Source of the DNA: Luzula sylvatica
Taxonomy: Eukaryota > Streptophyta > Magnoliopsida > Poales > Juncaceae
Reading direction: 5' to 3'
NCBI GenBank assembly: GCA_946800325.1
Contig: OX326961.1
Location: 7,356,655-7,420,654, forward strand
DNA length: 64,000 nucleotides
The translations under genes were made by a program, and so were the position numbers. The notes under the pieces are model-generated. The model worked only from the letters and a program-made list of their open reading frames with translations, did no database searches and was not told where the DNA came from. Positions 11,032 to 22,154 of the stretch are shown here, piece by piece; positions within the stretch are counted from its first letter, which is position 1; every line of letters begins with the position of its first letter.

Positions 11032-11713
11032 GTTTTTCTCTCTCTTTGGTCCATTAGAAGAAGACAAATATAAAGGCATTTTTGGTCTCTCTTTGATAAA
11101 CAAAGATACATCATTCTACCAAATAACATACATTCTATTAAAAAAAACATATTAAGAAGATAAAGTTGGTTTGAAGAATTTGATGCAAGGCTTCCTATTT
11201 TTTCGAGTGAAGAATTTCGTTCTGCGATTGTGCAATCAGACGGATACGAAACTTTTTGGGGTTAGAACCTTGGAAGCACTACAAGAAAAACGAATTTCCT
11301 CGACACAATTTTTCCGACACATTGAATATCTGGTCGGCAAAGCTATCTTATCCCCCCGGCAATTTCAAACAAAAGTCGTTAAATAATGCATATTGCCAAC
11401 AAAAGAACTACGACGGCATATTGTCAAAAAAGCCACATTGTTTTTTTTTTTATTAACAAAAGCCACATTATTATTAATGTGAATTGCAAATGGCAGTTAT
11501 CTGAGCAATTATGTATGAAATCTTCAGTTTCTATAATCCATATTTCTTGGCCTTAATGAACGTGCCTTAAATATAGTGTAATTGTCTCCTTCCAAATTTC
11601 TTTTTATTGTAGAGGTCCTTCCATTTTTTGAGAAATTGAAACAGTCTGGTATGTACTTTCGAATTTGGCTGTTTATCTTATGAGAACACCAGAGAGGGTC
11701 CATTTTTTAATAT
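11032..11713. other. Intergenic, no feature recognised
   Basis: AT-rich sequence with short open frames only. No domain, TIR or RNA gene is seen. Confidence 0.5.
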
Positions 11714-11722
11714 TTAGAAAGG

Positions 11723-13039
11723 GGGTCCGGAGCTTGTCCGGTGAGCATTGGACATGATCTTGTCCATGCATTCCATGAACCGTTTGATCAAGTCAAGATC
11801 AATATTGATATGATCAAATTTAACACCCCTGTTAACTGCTCTTGGATGTTCCGTTTGTCAAACTTAGTAAACTCTATTCAAGAAATAATAGAATGAACTT
11901 ACAAAGTTATTCCATTCTTGAAAAACAATGGACAAATATAATCTTTCTCCTTCTCTCTTTCTTTCTCACGCTCTCTTTTTATGTGAATGCAAATAAATTT
12001 TCATGATAATTTACAATTTTTTTTGTAAATTAGCATAATAATATTTACATTTATGAAGAAGCAAATGTCAATCCTCCAACAATATTACCAGAATATATAC
12101 TTTCAAGTACAAGTAACTTTATCGGTTATCCAGTCTAATTAATTATAAAAGTCATATTCATATTCTCCAAGAAAAAGAGAAAAAAAATTATCTTAACTTG
12201 CAATTCAACTAATTCATTCGAATACAGCTCAGTTAATGACAGTACATGTTAAATCAAATAATTCGAACACTTAAGTATCAAACAATCCAAACACTTAAAA
12301 TATAACAGAGAACAATAATTTTCTCAGCTATATTGCTTTGTTACATATTATCGATATGATGATATTGCCTAGTGTTTTGTTAATTCTTGATGTCCGGTGG
12401 TCTTTTACCATGTGCAAAAAAAAAAACCTGAATTTTTTTTTCCTCAAAGAGCAGCACTAATTTTCTGTAATTTTTCCAATGCATCCCAATTTTCTTCAAA
12501 ATTACACCATTGGTTTCAGAAATTAGTAATAAATAATCCAAAATCGTCACACTCACAAGATTCACCTCATTGAAAGGGAGAGGAATCAGCTGTGAATATA
12601 GGATGAGACGGTGGCGGAGTAGCAGTCTTGACGTCGCATCTGAGACTTTTGAGAGTCGATCGGTAAGAAGGATTAGAGGGCCGATGCCGACAAGGTGAAG
12701 AGATAGGCTTGTTGAACGACCTACCTGATAACGGTAGGATAAGGAGAGAAGAGATAGGGATCATGAACTGCATCCTGCTTATTTCCATTGACGATGCAGA
12801 AATTCATGAAGGAAAAGACGATGAGGAGGAAGAGCGAGTGAGAGATAACCAATGGGAGGGATGAGGAGAACCATTGTGGCATTGTGTATGTCTCTTTCCG
12901 AAATAGGGTGGAACAATTATCTTGTGTTAGACGAATGAAACGGAGAGTTAAAATCAATTTAAACTAAGATTAGATCTCACGGTTCAAAATGTACACGGAC
13001 CAGATTTGGTCCGGCGGGCATTGGACTTGCACCCAACCC
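11723..13039. mobile_element. Non-autonomous Mutator-like element (1317 bp)
   Basis: It is flanked by a perfect 9-bp duplication TTAGAAAGG (11714-11722 and 13040-13048), the size typical of MULEs. The left end starts GGGTCCGGAGCTTGTCCGG. The reverse complement of the right end starts GGGTTGGGTGCAAGTCCAA. About two thirds of the first 35 bases match, and further inside both ends share a GAACCGT..GATC motif. No MULE transposase is present. The interior carries a possible exon on the minus strand (12725-12882), so it could be a Pack-MULE. Confidence 0.65.
12725..12882 (-). pseudogene. Possible captured first exon with signal-peptide-like N-terminus
   Basis: On the minus strand an ATG at 12882 opens about 52 codons. 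They begin MPQWFSSSLPLVISHS followed by LFLLIVFSFMNFCIV, a hydrophobic stretch like a secretion signal or membrane anchor. The frame then ends at a good donor (ATCAG/GTAGGT) at 12725/12724. No protein family is recognised and no second exon is clear. It lies wholly inside a 9-bp-TSD element, so a captured gene piece is the simplest reading. Confidence 0.3.
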
Positions 13040-13048
13040 TTAGAAAGG

Positions 13049-13656
13049 TTGATTGAAAATGATGATGCTTTCCTAAATTAGCAATAATTTGACTTAAATA
13101 AATTAAACAAATATTTTGAGACATAAAAAGCATATAAATTCTTGAAAGATACGACAATGATGTAATTCATTCTCCTTACCCTCTGATTCCAATTTTTTAT
13201 GCCTAATTCTCTCAAGTAATTTGTGTAGCGAGTCAGCAAATACTCAGATTTTACATACCAACTCGCTATACAGAACTCTACAGAGATGTGATTTGCTAGA
13301 ATCTAAATTATCTACAATTACTATATTGCAATACCATACAAAAATGTTTCAAATCGAGAATGTTTTTTCAAGAACTCACTTTATTAACTAAAAATGAATC
13401 AAAAATGATACACTCAAAAACAAAATTCACAAATCTAATCCCAAACATTTTTACGTATAAATTAATCATATTTGGAATATAATTAGTCTGGATCCTACCT
13501 AATTTATACCTAAAAATGCTCATCGAAATTAAATTTGTGGATTATGTTTGTGAGTGTATTTTTTTTGAAAAATGAATTGACAATTTTTATATCAAATGTC
13601 AATTATATGTTCATTGGTAATTTAACTTTTTTATGATTGACTAAATTATTCTTCCT
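13049..13656. other. Intergenic, no feature recognised
   Basis: AT-rich DNA without coding or repeat structure that could be identified. Confidence 0.5.
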
Positions 13657-13810
13657 AATATTTAGTAAGCATCATTAATGACAATAATCATTAATGTGGA
13701 TATATATATATTAAAAATTGCATTGAAATGCAATTGGTAAATTTGAGAGGATCGGTTCATACTACTAGATTGTACTGTAGTTATATCCAGGTCCAGCCTT
13801 TCGGGTCAAT
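13657..13810 (+). repeat. Dispersed repeat, copy 2 (about 154 bp)
   Basis: Near-identical to 3712-3863, same orientation, with different flanks. Confidence 0.75.
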
Positions 13811-14191
13811 TTTAAGCACAACAAAATTGGGTCTCTTTTCTTCACTTTGGAGCCCAAGAGAGAGAAAGAAAAAAAAATTTAGTATCGAATCAAGATTATT
13901 TTAGCTAATTTATTAGGCCTTCAAATGATGATCATCTTTCTAGCAAAAAAAAAATATATTATCATCCAAAAATGTCCAACTAGAAAAACAATTTTTTAGA
14001 CCCTTAAAAAATGTAGGCTATAAGCCTATAACCACATGCCTAGTCCTAGATTGGCCCTTCAAAAAAATATTATCATCCAAAAATAATGGAGGATAAATAT
14101 AGGTTTTTTCATTATAATATATACTTTATCGGAGCACTCTACTGTGTAACTGTGTTTCTGTTTCTCTTCGAGCACTTTTGCGATGCGAAGT

Positions 14192-14193
<2 letters not shown>

Positions 14194-14231
<38 letters not shown>
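14194..14231. repeat. (CT)n microsatellite
   Basis: About 19 CT units. Confidence 0.95.
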
Positions 14232-14234
<3 letters not shown>

Positions 14235-14540
14235 AGTTCCTAACGATAAGAAAGCGTAGCTAGCATCCTTGCCCATGGCCATGGCGACTCTCCTCTGTGG
14301 TCGTCCCAAGCAAATGCAATGACAATGAGAAGAGACTCCCCTCTACATCTCCTCCCATACTCCCATAGCCCTCTCTCTTTTGAGTTTTGATAGTTGTATT
14401 GAATCCAACCCCTAACTTTTGTGATCGCGAGCTGATTGACGGGCGGAGGTGTCCGTGTCAACGAACCATCAGAGATGAGCAAGATTTGTAACTTCAGATG
14501 ATTTCTGATTACTGATTAGCGGTACCATTTTGAATATTTA

Positions 14541-14900
14541 TTACTTTTGCATACACATTACACACACAATCTGTGCTAAAATTTCAATTGAAAAACAAAG
14601 CCTTAATCTTTTAACATAAATTGGTGATTTGGGGATAAAACGAAATTGGTGTTTCGCAAGAGAGGCCATGGCTGATCCTAAGAGAAAATTACCCAATGAA
14701 TAGGAGAAATTGGCTGTTGAAAAGGAATTTACCTTCACACTTGAAATTCAAGAGAGACCTCGTCAAGCACAAAAATCTGATTTTGGCGAAGAAATCTGGT
14801 GAAGAAGAGAGAGAAGTAAGGACTAAGGACTAAGGAGGCAAGGAGGGGAGACGACTCTCTTGTGTAGACTCGGCTTGCAACCGTCGAGGAAAGAAAAGAA
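14541..14900 (-). pseudogene. Possible 5' end of an unrecognised minus-strand gene
   Basis: Read on the minus strand, 14900 down to about 14732 resembles a CT-rich leader ending at a donor (TGTGAAG/GTAAAT). An acceptor-like site (TTCTCTTAG) follows near 14680, and an ATG at 14669 in good context (AGCCATGGC) opens 42 codons beginning MASLAKHQFRFIPKSPIYVK. The N-terminus is basic and could be an organelle-targeting sequence. No downstream exon or family was recognised. It may be a gene fragment or a truncated gene. Confidence 0.25.
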
Positions 14901-15057
14901 AGGGCTGGCTCAGCTCCACGTCATTTTTCTATTACGTATACTCTCTTCACGATTATTATGATTATATTTATGTACTCTTGATTTTCAACTTGTGTGGTGT
15001 CGGAATTAAAGAGTGCTGGACCAAATTGCAAAAGTGCAAACTTAGGGTTTAGATGTA

Positions 15058-15650
15058 TCGGGTGTCAACGGTTCGGATAATGGTCATACCATATCCATAT
15101 CCATATTGTCGGATCCGGATACGGTTCGGATAATAAACGGATACGGATACGGTTCGGATATTGTCGGATACGGATACGGATATGGTTCTGTTTCGGATAT
15201 TAAAACGGATATTATGTTATCATAACGTAACTTACTTATTAGCTATAAATATATATAATTTGTGACATGAACGATAAATATGATTATATTTAAACATAAT
15301 TTTACGATTGTGAGTTAAATCATTTACAAATCATTAATTTGTATATGATTTTTCAACTAATATCAAATATAATACATAAAAATAATATATAATATGAGTA
15401 TCCGAATCCGATTTCGGATACTCGAATCTAGTTTCGAGTATCCGGATCCTAAAAATACCCGGATCCGGAAAACAGATCCGGTTCCCGCACCAAAACCGAA
15501 TATCGAATCCGGTTCCGGATCTTAAAATTAGCAACCAGATCCATATCCGGATCCACTCGGATTCGGATATTTTTTTCGAATCCGGATATTTTTTTCGGAT
15601 ACGGTTCGGGTCGGTTCGGGCAATATCCACACCATTGACATCCCTAAATT
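15058..15650. mobile_element. hAT-like element with GGATA/CGGAT subterminal repeats
   Basis: The left end GGGTGTCAACGGTTCGGATA and the right end (reverse complement TAGGGATGTCAATGG) resemble each other and the TAGGGATGTCAA ends of the element at 47908-48466. Both inner flanks are arrays of (A/C)GGATACGG-like units in inverted orientation, around an AT-rich core. No convincing 8-bp duplication was found, so the exact left end is uncertain. Confidence 0.55.
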
Positions 15651-17055
15651 CATGTAACTGAATCGTTGTATTGCTGAGGAAAAAAAGAAAGAAAGAAGAA
15701 GGTGCAGTGGAGGATTTATCATTTATTTTTATTTTTTTTGTGCAAAAAAGCCCTTAGGCAGGATTTATCATTTATGAAAAGTAAAAAGCGATATTTATTT
15801 TGATCATATAAATTTCTGTTTGTGATTTATTTGAATATTAAGTATAAATTATGGTTAATTGGATGAAGACTTAATTGTTTGGGAAAATATTTTTTGATAT
15901 GTGTTATTTGAAAAAAACTTGCATCTTTCTTTTTATATGATTAATTGTGGTTTTTATCTTGACAATTTTGATTGTATTCATTATAAATTGTTATTTTATA
16001 TGAATTGTTTTTTTAATCTTAATCGTATTAACCAATTTTTATATGAATTAACGAATCTTGCTTAGTCACAAAAAGTAGTTAATAAGATCAAGGCAATAAG
16101 TAAAACCAAAATAAAATTATAATCATAAAAACGTTGGGTATAACTTCATTTTTTTTAATTGAAAATGAAAAGGCTGGTTATAACTTACCAAAATAAAATT
16201 AGGGTTATACCAAAAATAACATGTTCATTTGCATCTTCTCAAAAAAACTTATTCCTCCGGTGACAGCCCACATATTAAAAAAAATATATACATCCATATC
16301 TGGTCCATTTTGGTGTTGAATTATCTTTTTTTAGTGGATTTAAACTTTTTATTCCCTTTAAATTTATAGAAAAGGCCTACAATGAATGTATAATAATTTT
16401 GAACCCAAATTCACTAGCCATTTTCTTTATAATATTTTCCAATTTGTATCCCAAAAGCCTTAATAGATTGATTTAGTTCGAAACATTCATCAATTTGAGA
16501 CCATGCCCAATAATCACTAAAATGTTAAAAGACTCATTTATTTGTGATTATATTAAATTTTAAGATTTTCATTCCTAACGTATTTATACAGAAAAATGAA
16601 AGAATAAACAAATAATGTGATATAAATAACTCGTCATCTTTCCATTGGTTGAATAATGTGATACAACGTGTCATTTTTCCATTGGTTGGTATGTTGTGAA
16701 GTGCAAACCATTTACATTTTCCAAGAAATTTCATCAATTCGATAATTAAAGGAAATTTTCAAAATCCTCCTTAACTTTTCTGAATATTATGAATAGTTTT
16801 AGATTCTCACAAAAAATCTCAAATACTTTTTACTTTTTTTACTTTTTGTTTGGCAAAAATCTCATAATATTTCGTTATGTTTTTTTTGAAATGACCATTA
16901 TGCTCTTATGATTTTAATTTAAAATTCTCACTACTAAAAATAATATGCATCTATAACAATATTATATAAAAAACAAAAAGTATATAATAATTTTCACTAT
17001 TTTAATTTAAGATTCTTCCGAGGAGAATAATGTTCCCCAAATTAAAGCCCTGGTT
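15651..17055. other. Intergenic, AT-rich
   Basis: No gene is recognised. A small local duplication (TTTCCATTGGTTG) occurs at about 16638 and 16676. Confidence 0.5.
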
Positions 17056-17099
17056 TTAATACAACCATACAATAATTTGTGTTTTTATTAACCTGGGGA

Positions 17100-17630
17100 G
17101 AAGGAGATGATGTTTTAAAATTTTAAATATCATATTTAACATTAAAATGTCAAAATCACCATATTTACCCTCTAAAAATACAAAATATGATATATGCTCT
17201 TTCAAATCTGAAAATATCATATATATATCCTTGTAAAAAACTGAAATTTCATATGTATCTTCTTCCAAATCTGAAATATCTTATTTATCCTTTTAAAAAT
17301 CTGCAAATATCATATATGTCCTTGTATAATATCTTATTTGTCCTTTAAAAAATCTAAAATATCTTATTTATCCTTTTAAAAATCTGCAAATATCATGTCT
17401 AATGTCCTTTTATAATACTAAAATATCATATATGTCCTTGTATAATATCTTATTTGTCCTTTAAAAATTCTGAAATATCTTATTTATCCTTTTAAAAATC
17501 TGCAAATATCATATATGTCCTTGTATAATACTAAAATATCGTGTTTACCCTTTCCAAAAGTCCGAAATGTCAAATTAACCCTATTAGAAGTATTGTATTT
17601 ATCCTTCTCAAAATTTTAATATCATATTAT
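17100..17630. repeat. Degenerate minisatellite (TATC/ATATGTCC type)
   Basis: Phrases such as AAAATCTGCAAATATCATA, TGTCCTTGTATAATATC and TTATTTATCCTTTTAAAAA recur several times in variable order. Block starts include about 17291, 17372 and 17490. No coding potential is seen. Confidence 0.75.
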
Positions 17631-18081
17631 CCCTATACCAGCCTGTGAAATCTACACAAAAGAAAATAATCATGAGTATACATAAATATATTTAAACAAG
17701 AATGTTATGATGATCTTATCTCCTCAAAACTCCATGGATCCCTTTGCATAAATACCAGTGCATAACAAACAGAAATTATTTAGAAAAAGTTAGGGAATGT
17801 ACATGGAAAGTTCTGTGAAGAATTGCAGCTATAACTCGAAATATCGCAATCCTAAATAACCAAAAAAATAAATCAATAATTTTGAGATTTTGCAGGGGTA
17901 AATATGAAAAATTCCCCAATAGCTATTCTTTTGGATTTCGTACCAGTTGTACCAACGCGTGTTCTTTTCTGTACCAATTTTGAGAATTGGTTATTATGCC
18001 TCAATTAAAGAAACGGAATAGAAATGTGAGTAATATTATTATTACAAAATTAAAATTAAAAATGAAGACTAATTAATACCT

Positions 18082-19830
18082 TCACTGTACCGAAGGATCT
18101 TTTAGTAATAAAAGCCATGCCATTTTCTGATCGAACCCTCTTATTGTCCTAATTGGAACCATATCCTTTTTCAATACCCAATCTTTGATCAGGCAGTCGA
18201 AAGCATGTGCCAGTTTATTAATCTCCATTGGCTTTCTCCGTACCAGTCGTACCGGCAGTACCACCAGTAACTGCAAGTTGTATCGCCACAAAATTGCTCA
18301 AGAAGCGAAACCAATTAATTCTGTTTTTAAAGAAAAAAAGATAAAATCACAAATTCCACGAATAGAGAGAGAAAGGGAGGAATAATAACGAACTTGTTCG
18401 ATTAAAGGCCTTCGTGCTTTAAAATGTTTTTCCCAGACTTTTAGTGGTAATGCTAATGACCAAATAAGAGAATAGTGAATCAAAAATAAATTAAACTCAA
18501 TATTTGCAAATGAGCGCCTGTGTTATTGCAAATTTACGAAAAGCCCCTCCGTTTTTTGAGATTTTGATATTGAAGGAAGGGGCTTGTTTGCAACTAATTC
18601 CTGATAATGAAGGGGTCTTTTTGTAAATTTCTCAATGATTAATAACATCACAAGAAGGGCTCACAAGAATAAATTTTGACATGAAATAAGTGCAAGAGAA
18701 CGGTACCATTTTATTCTCGATTTGAAAAGATATCACTTTCTCCTCGTCCACGAAAGGTCTTCCACTGATTCTACACATCTTTTTAATTTTTCTCACCTGT
18801 TTATAACATAATTAGGTTATTACAGGTATCGTTATGTAAAAAATAGAAATTTTACAGGGATAGTTATGCAACTAAATCGGTACCAGTTTAATTCCAACGC
18901 AAGCCTTTCTTCACCAGGCTTTCCATTCCTATAATTATCATCACAAAAAATACAGTTTTTTATTAGAAAATTCGAAATAATCTACAATGAAATTAATAAA
19001 AATTGCAAATATTAGAAAATTCGAAATTCCACTCTATTATTTTTAACAATTTTATATTATTTTTTTTTCTATTGGAGTGCTTCAATATAAACATGTATCC
19101 TAAAAATAGAAAAAAGAGAGATGAAAGTTGCGAAAATGAAAGAATTCAAGGACCTGAATGGAATTAAATTAATTAGCACCTCGACAACAGGATTGAAAAC
19201 TTTTTAATTACATCACAAGCCTTTCTTCACCAGGCTTTCTCATCCCTATAATTATAATCACAAAAAATACACTTATCAGATTATTTCAAACGAGAGGCCT
19301 TGCAACAGTTAAGAATGTAACACACAATTGATTTGCTGTAAATATCAAGTAATCATAAGAATTAAATTGGTACGTACTAATGAATTTAAATCGTCAAATT
19401 AAATTTGTACGCACTAATGAATCTAAATCGTGAAATTACATACTTCTGTGACAGGATTGATTGATTTGCGAACGAATCCAGCAAAATAAATATCGAGTAA
19501 TCATAAGAAAAGAATAATACAAGCTCGAAATATACTAATTTAATACCATTAATCTCCTAAACAAAAGAAAGAACTGTCAATTTCAGAATTTTCAGCTCAA
19601 AATTCAGAAACTAAAAACGAAATGGATAGATACTGTATTTTTGTCGATAAAAACCCAATTGATTGTAGAAAACCAAACCTGATCTAACAATATCCCCAAA
19701 AGAAGAAGCCTATGAAGAAAGCCTCGAGGCAGATCTTGCATATTTTAATAGAAACGGATTTCTGACGGGAGGGGGAGGCGAGGAGAGAGAAGCTTCGTGA
19801 AGGAATTGAGTACAGGTAGCCAAAATTGGA
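18082..19830 (-). pseudogene. Cluster of exon-like frames, unrecognised minus-strand gene candidate
   Basis: Read on the minus strand, a leader-like CT-rich stretch (about 19830-19745) is followed by an ATG near 19742. This opens MQDLPRGFLHRLLLLGILLDQ and then a donor-like CAG/GTTTGG. Further exon-like pieces lie at about 18785-18640 (MCRISGRPFVDEEKVISFQ...), 18483-18380 (...VWEKHFKARRPLIEQ) and 18291-18082 (...EINKLAHAFDCLIKDW). The last begins after an acceptor-like CTTGCAG. No domain is recognised and the splice model is not proven. A nearby duplication of about 55 bp (AAGCCTTTCTTCACCAGGCT at 18900 and 19218) suggests a disturbed locus. Confidence 0.25.
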
Positions 19831-19989
19831 AACGGAAGTTCATTTACACAGTACATATAATATAATCGCGAAGGGCTCTTAATTCATCCAGTTCCGTATC
19901 CAGTTCCGTACAACTAGAGACCAATACCATCCAAGTTTTTCTCGAACGTTGGAAATTGGACCGTTGGTGATCCTTGGATCGGTCGCCCT

Positions 19990-20316
19990 TCTCTATATAT
20001 TTCCCCCTTCGCCCCGCTCTCATCTCCTTCTTTCCAGATTTCTTTTCTCTTCCCACTTTCTACTTCTCTTAGCTATTCCACTCATTCGCTTGGCTTACTC
20101 TCCTCTTCCAAGGTTCTCTAACACTTCTTACAAGAGATCTATTCTTATTCTCTTTCCGCAGTCATGAACAAGACCGAGATATGGCGTCCAGATAAGATCC
20201 TTTCGAAGAACGAGATGTGGCGTCGAGATAAGATCTTTTGAAAGGTCAGAATGAGACCATGCTTGGCCTCCTGCCTGGTCCTGCGCTAATGGAACTCCTC
20301 ATCCATCCTAATAGTC
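19990..20316 (+). other. Promoter-like region and possible first exon
   Basis: TATA-like CTATATATTTCC near 19993 is followed by a pyrimidine-rich leader and an ATG at 20164. This opens only 25 codons (MNKTEIWRPDKILSKNEMWR...) containing two copies of a GAGATxTGGCGTC motif. A donor-like site is near 20316. Sequence to the left could serve as a shared promoter with the minus-strand candidate. No protein family is recognised. Confidence 0.25.
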
Positions 20317-20990
20317 ATAGGTACTCCTTTCTTGTCTTCTTTTTTTACTGTTCCTCTTCTTGTTTTCTCCTTTTTGGATTTACTTGAGCTTCTGTGATGA
20401 TAATCTTAAAATAGATATATTTGTAATACAGCCTATCTATTTTGTTCTTATTTATTTTTACTTGAGCTTTTGTGTTATAATAAAGGCCTATGGGCCATTT
20501 TCTCAAAAAGAAAAAAAACTTTTTTACGATTTTTGCAATTCTTCGATTATGTGATGATAATTTGTAATTGGAACATAATCCACGGTTCATGCTAATTACG
20601 TGATTATTTATCCTAATTTTGGATAATAAGTTAAAAAGCCCCTGATTTATGAAGGAAGGCTTAACAACCAAACTTTTTCTTTTGAATTTGAAATATTCTT
20701 TAAAAAAAATAGCAAAATTAATCCTTGAATTTGGAATTTTCTTAATCCTCTTGATTTGTAAAATACTAAATTTACACCTTCAATTTCTGTTTTGATAAAA
20801 AACAGAAACTTTACTGTTATTGCTTCTTAATGGATTATATCTTCCTAATTTTTTTTGCACATTTGTATGTACAGGTTTGCAGTTTGTTTTGGACTCCATG
20901 CAAAGATCCCACAAGTAATGAAATGAAGAAAGACAAACTACAGGACCTTAGGCAAACCGAGCTCTCTTGCAGAAGAAATTTTTTGATCTT
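20317..20990. other. Intergenic or intronic, AT-rich
   Basis: No supported gene. An acceptor-like TGTACAG/GTTTGC lies near 20874, but the following frame is short. Confidence 0.4.
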
Positions 20991-21345
20991 TCATGAATAT
21001 GATTTCGAACACGAATATCTGATTTATGAATATGATATCGGATATCGGGATATGAATATGAATACGGTATTATCCATATATACCTCCATATATACCTCCG
21101 GTATCCGATATCTGATTTCGAATAAGAATACGATTACGTTAATCGGTATTCGATTTCGAATACGATTACGGTAGTCGATGTCCGATTCCGAATACAAATG
21201 AAATAATCGATATATCCGATATCAGATTTCGAACACGAATACTATATCGGATACAAATACAATATCCAATTTCGAATACGGATACGACTACGATATTTGA
21301 TATTCCATTTCGAACACGAATACATATATGAATACAATATCGAAT
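20990..21345. repeat. Degenerate repeat of TTTCGAATACGG / GATATCGG units
   Basis: Irregular tandem units of ATTTCGAATACG, GATATC and ATATCGG type fill the stretch. The style matches the subterminal arrays of the hAT-like elements in this window, but no clear TIR or TSD was found. Confidence 0.6.
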
Positions 21346-21370
21346 GCGTAAAAAAATACTAAAATAAAAT

Positions 21371-21485
<115 letters not shown>

Positions 21486-22123
21486 TGCATGTATATACCT
21501 TAAAATATGCATGAAAAAGTAGTGCATGAACACATTAAAATTGTCATGAAAAAGCATTGCACGGAAACATTAAAGCATTGCATGGACACATTAAAATTGT
21601 CATGAAAAAGCATTGCATGGAAATTAGGAGTGGTGATCCATAATTAAGTGCCATCATGTGGGAAAAAATAAAATTAAGCAAAGGCGGGGAATGAAACCCC
21701 GCCAGGCGGATAATGATACCCCGCAAACGACAAATCCGGAATTTTATGAAAAAGTTGGTTAGTTTGAGTATATAGCTTATAAACATGGTTAGAAGCGAAA
21801 AATTTCCTAAATAAAAAGTAGTTAAAACTATATAATTAATAATGTGCTATTACCTATGTCTTATGGTTCAATATTTTTATATTTGACATTGTATGAAATA
21901 TTGTAAACAACAATGATATAATATTTGTCGTTTTGTTTTTTCGTAAAATTATATTATATCTCATATATTATAATAGAGTAACACTAATATAAAAATGAGT
22001 TTTTACTATCATAATATAAAACAATGGTAAAAATTTATATATAATCATAGATAAATGAGTTCAAACATATATTTAAAAATAATATTATCAATATTACGAC
22101 ACAAATGTGTATTTTATATTACA

Positions 22124-22154
22124 ACTAGCTTATTCTCCCGCGTAATTGCGCGGG
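22124..22154 (-). mobile_element. Helitron 3' terminus on the minus strand
   Basis: On the minus strand the hairpin CCCGCGCAATTACGCGGG (22154-22137) is followed by eight bases and CTAG ending at 22125, then host T (22124). The element would extend to the right. A degenerate GCGTAGCGCGGG fragment follows near 22223. The 5' end was not identified. Confidence 0.6.

Noticed and set aside
15058..15660. Exact hAT boundaries with 8-bp duplication
   Set aside because: The left end is diverged and the candidate flanking 8-mers do not match, so only an approximate element is reported.
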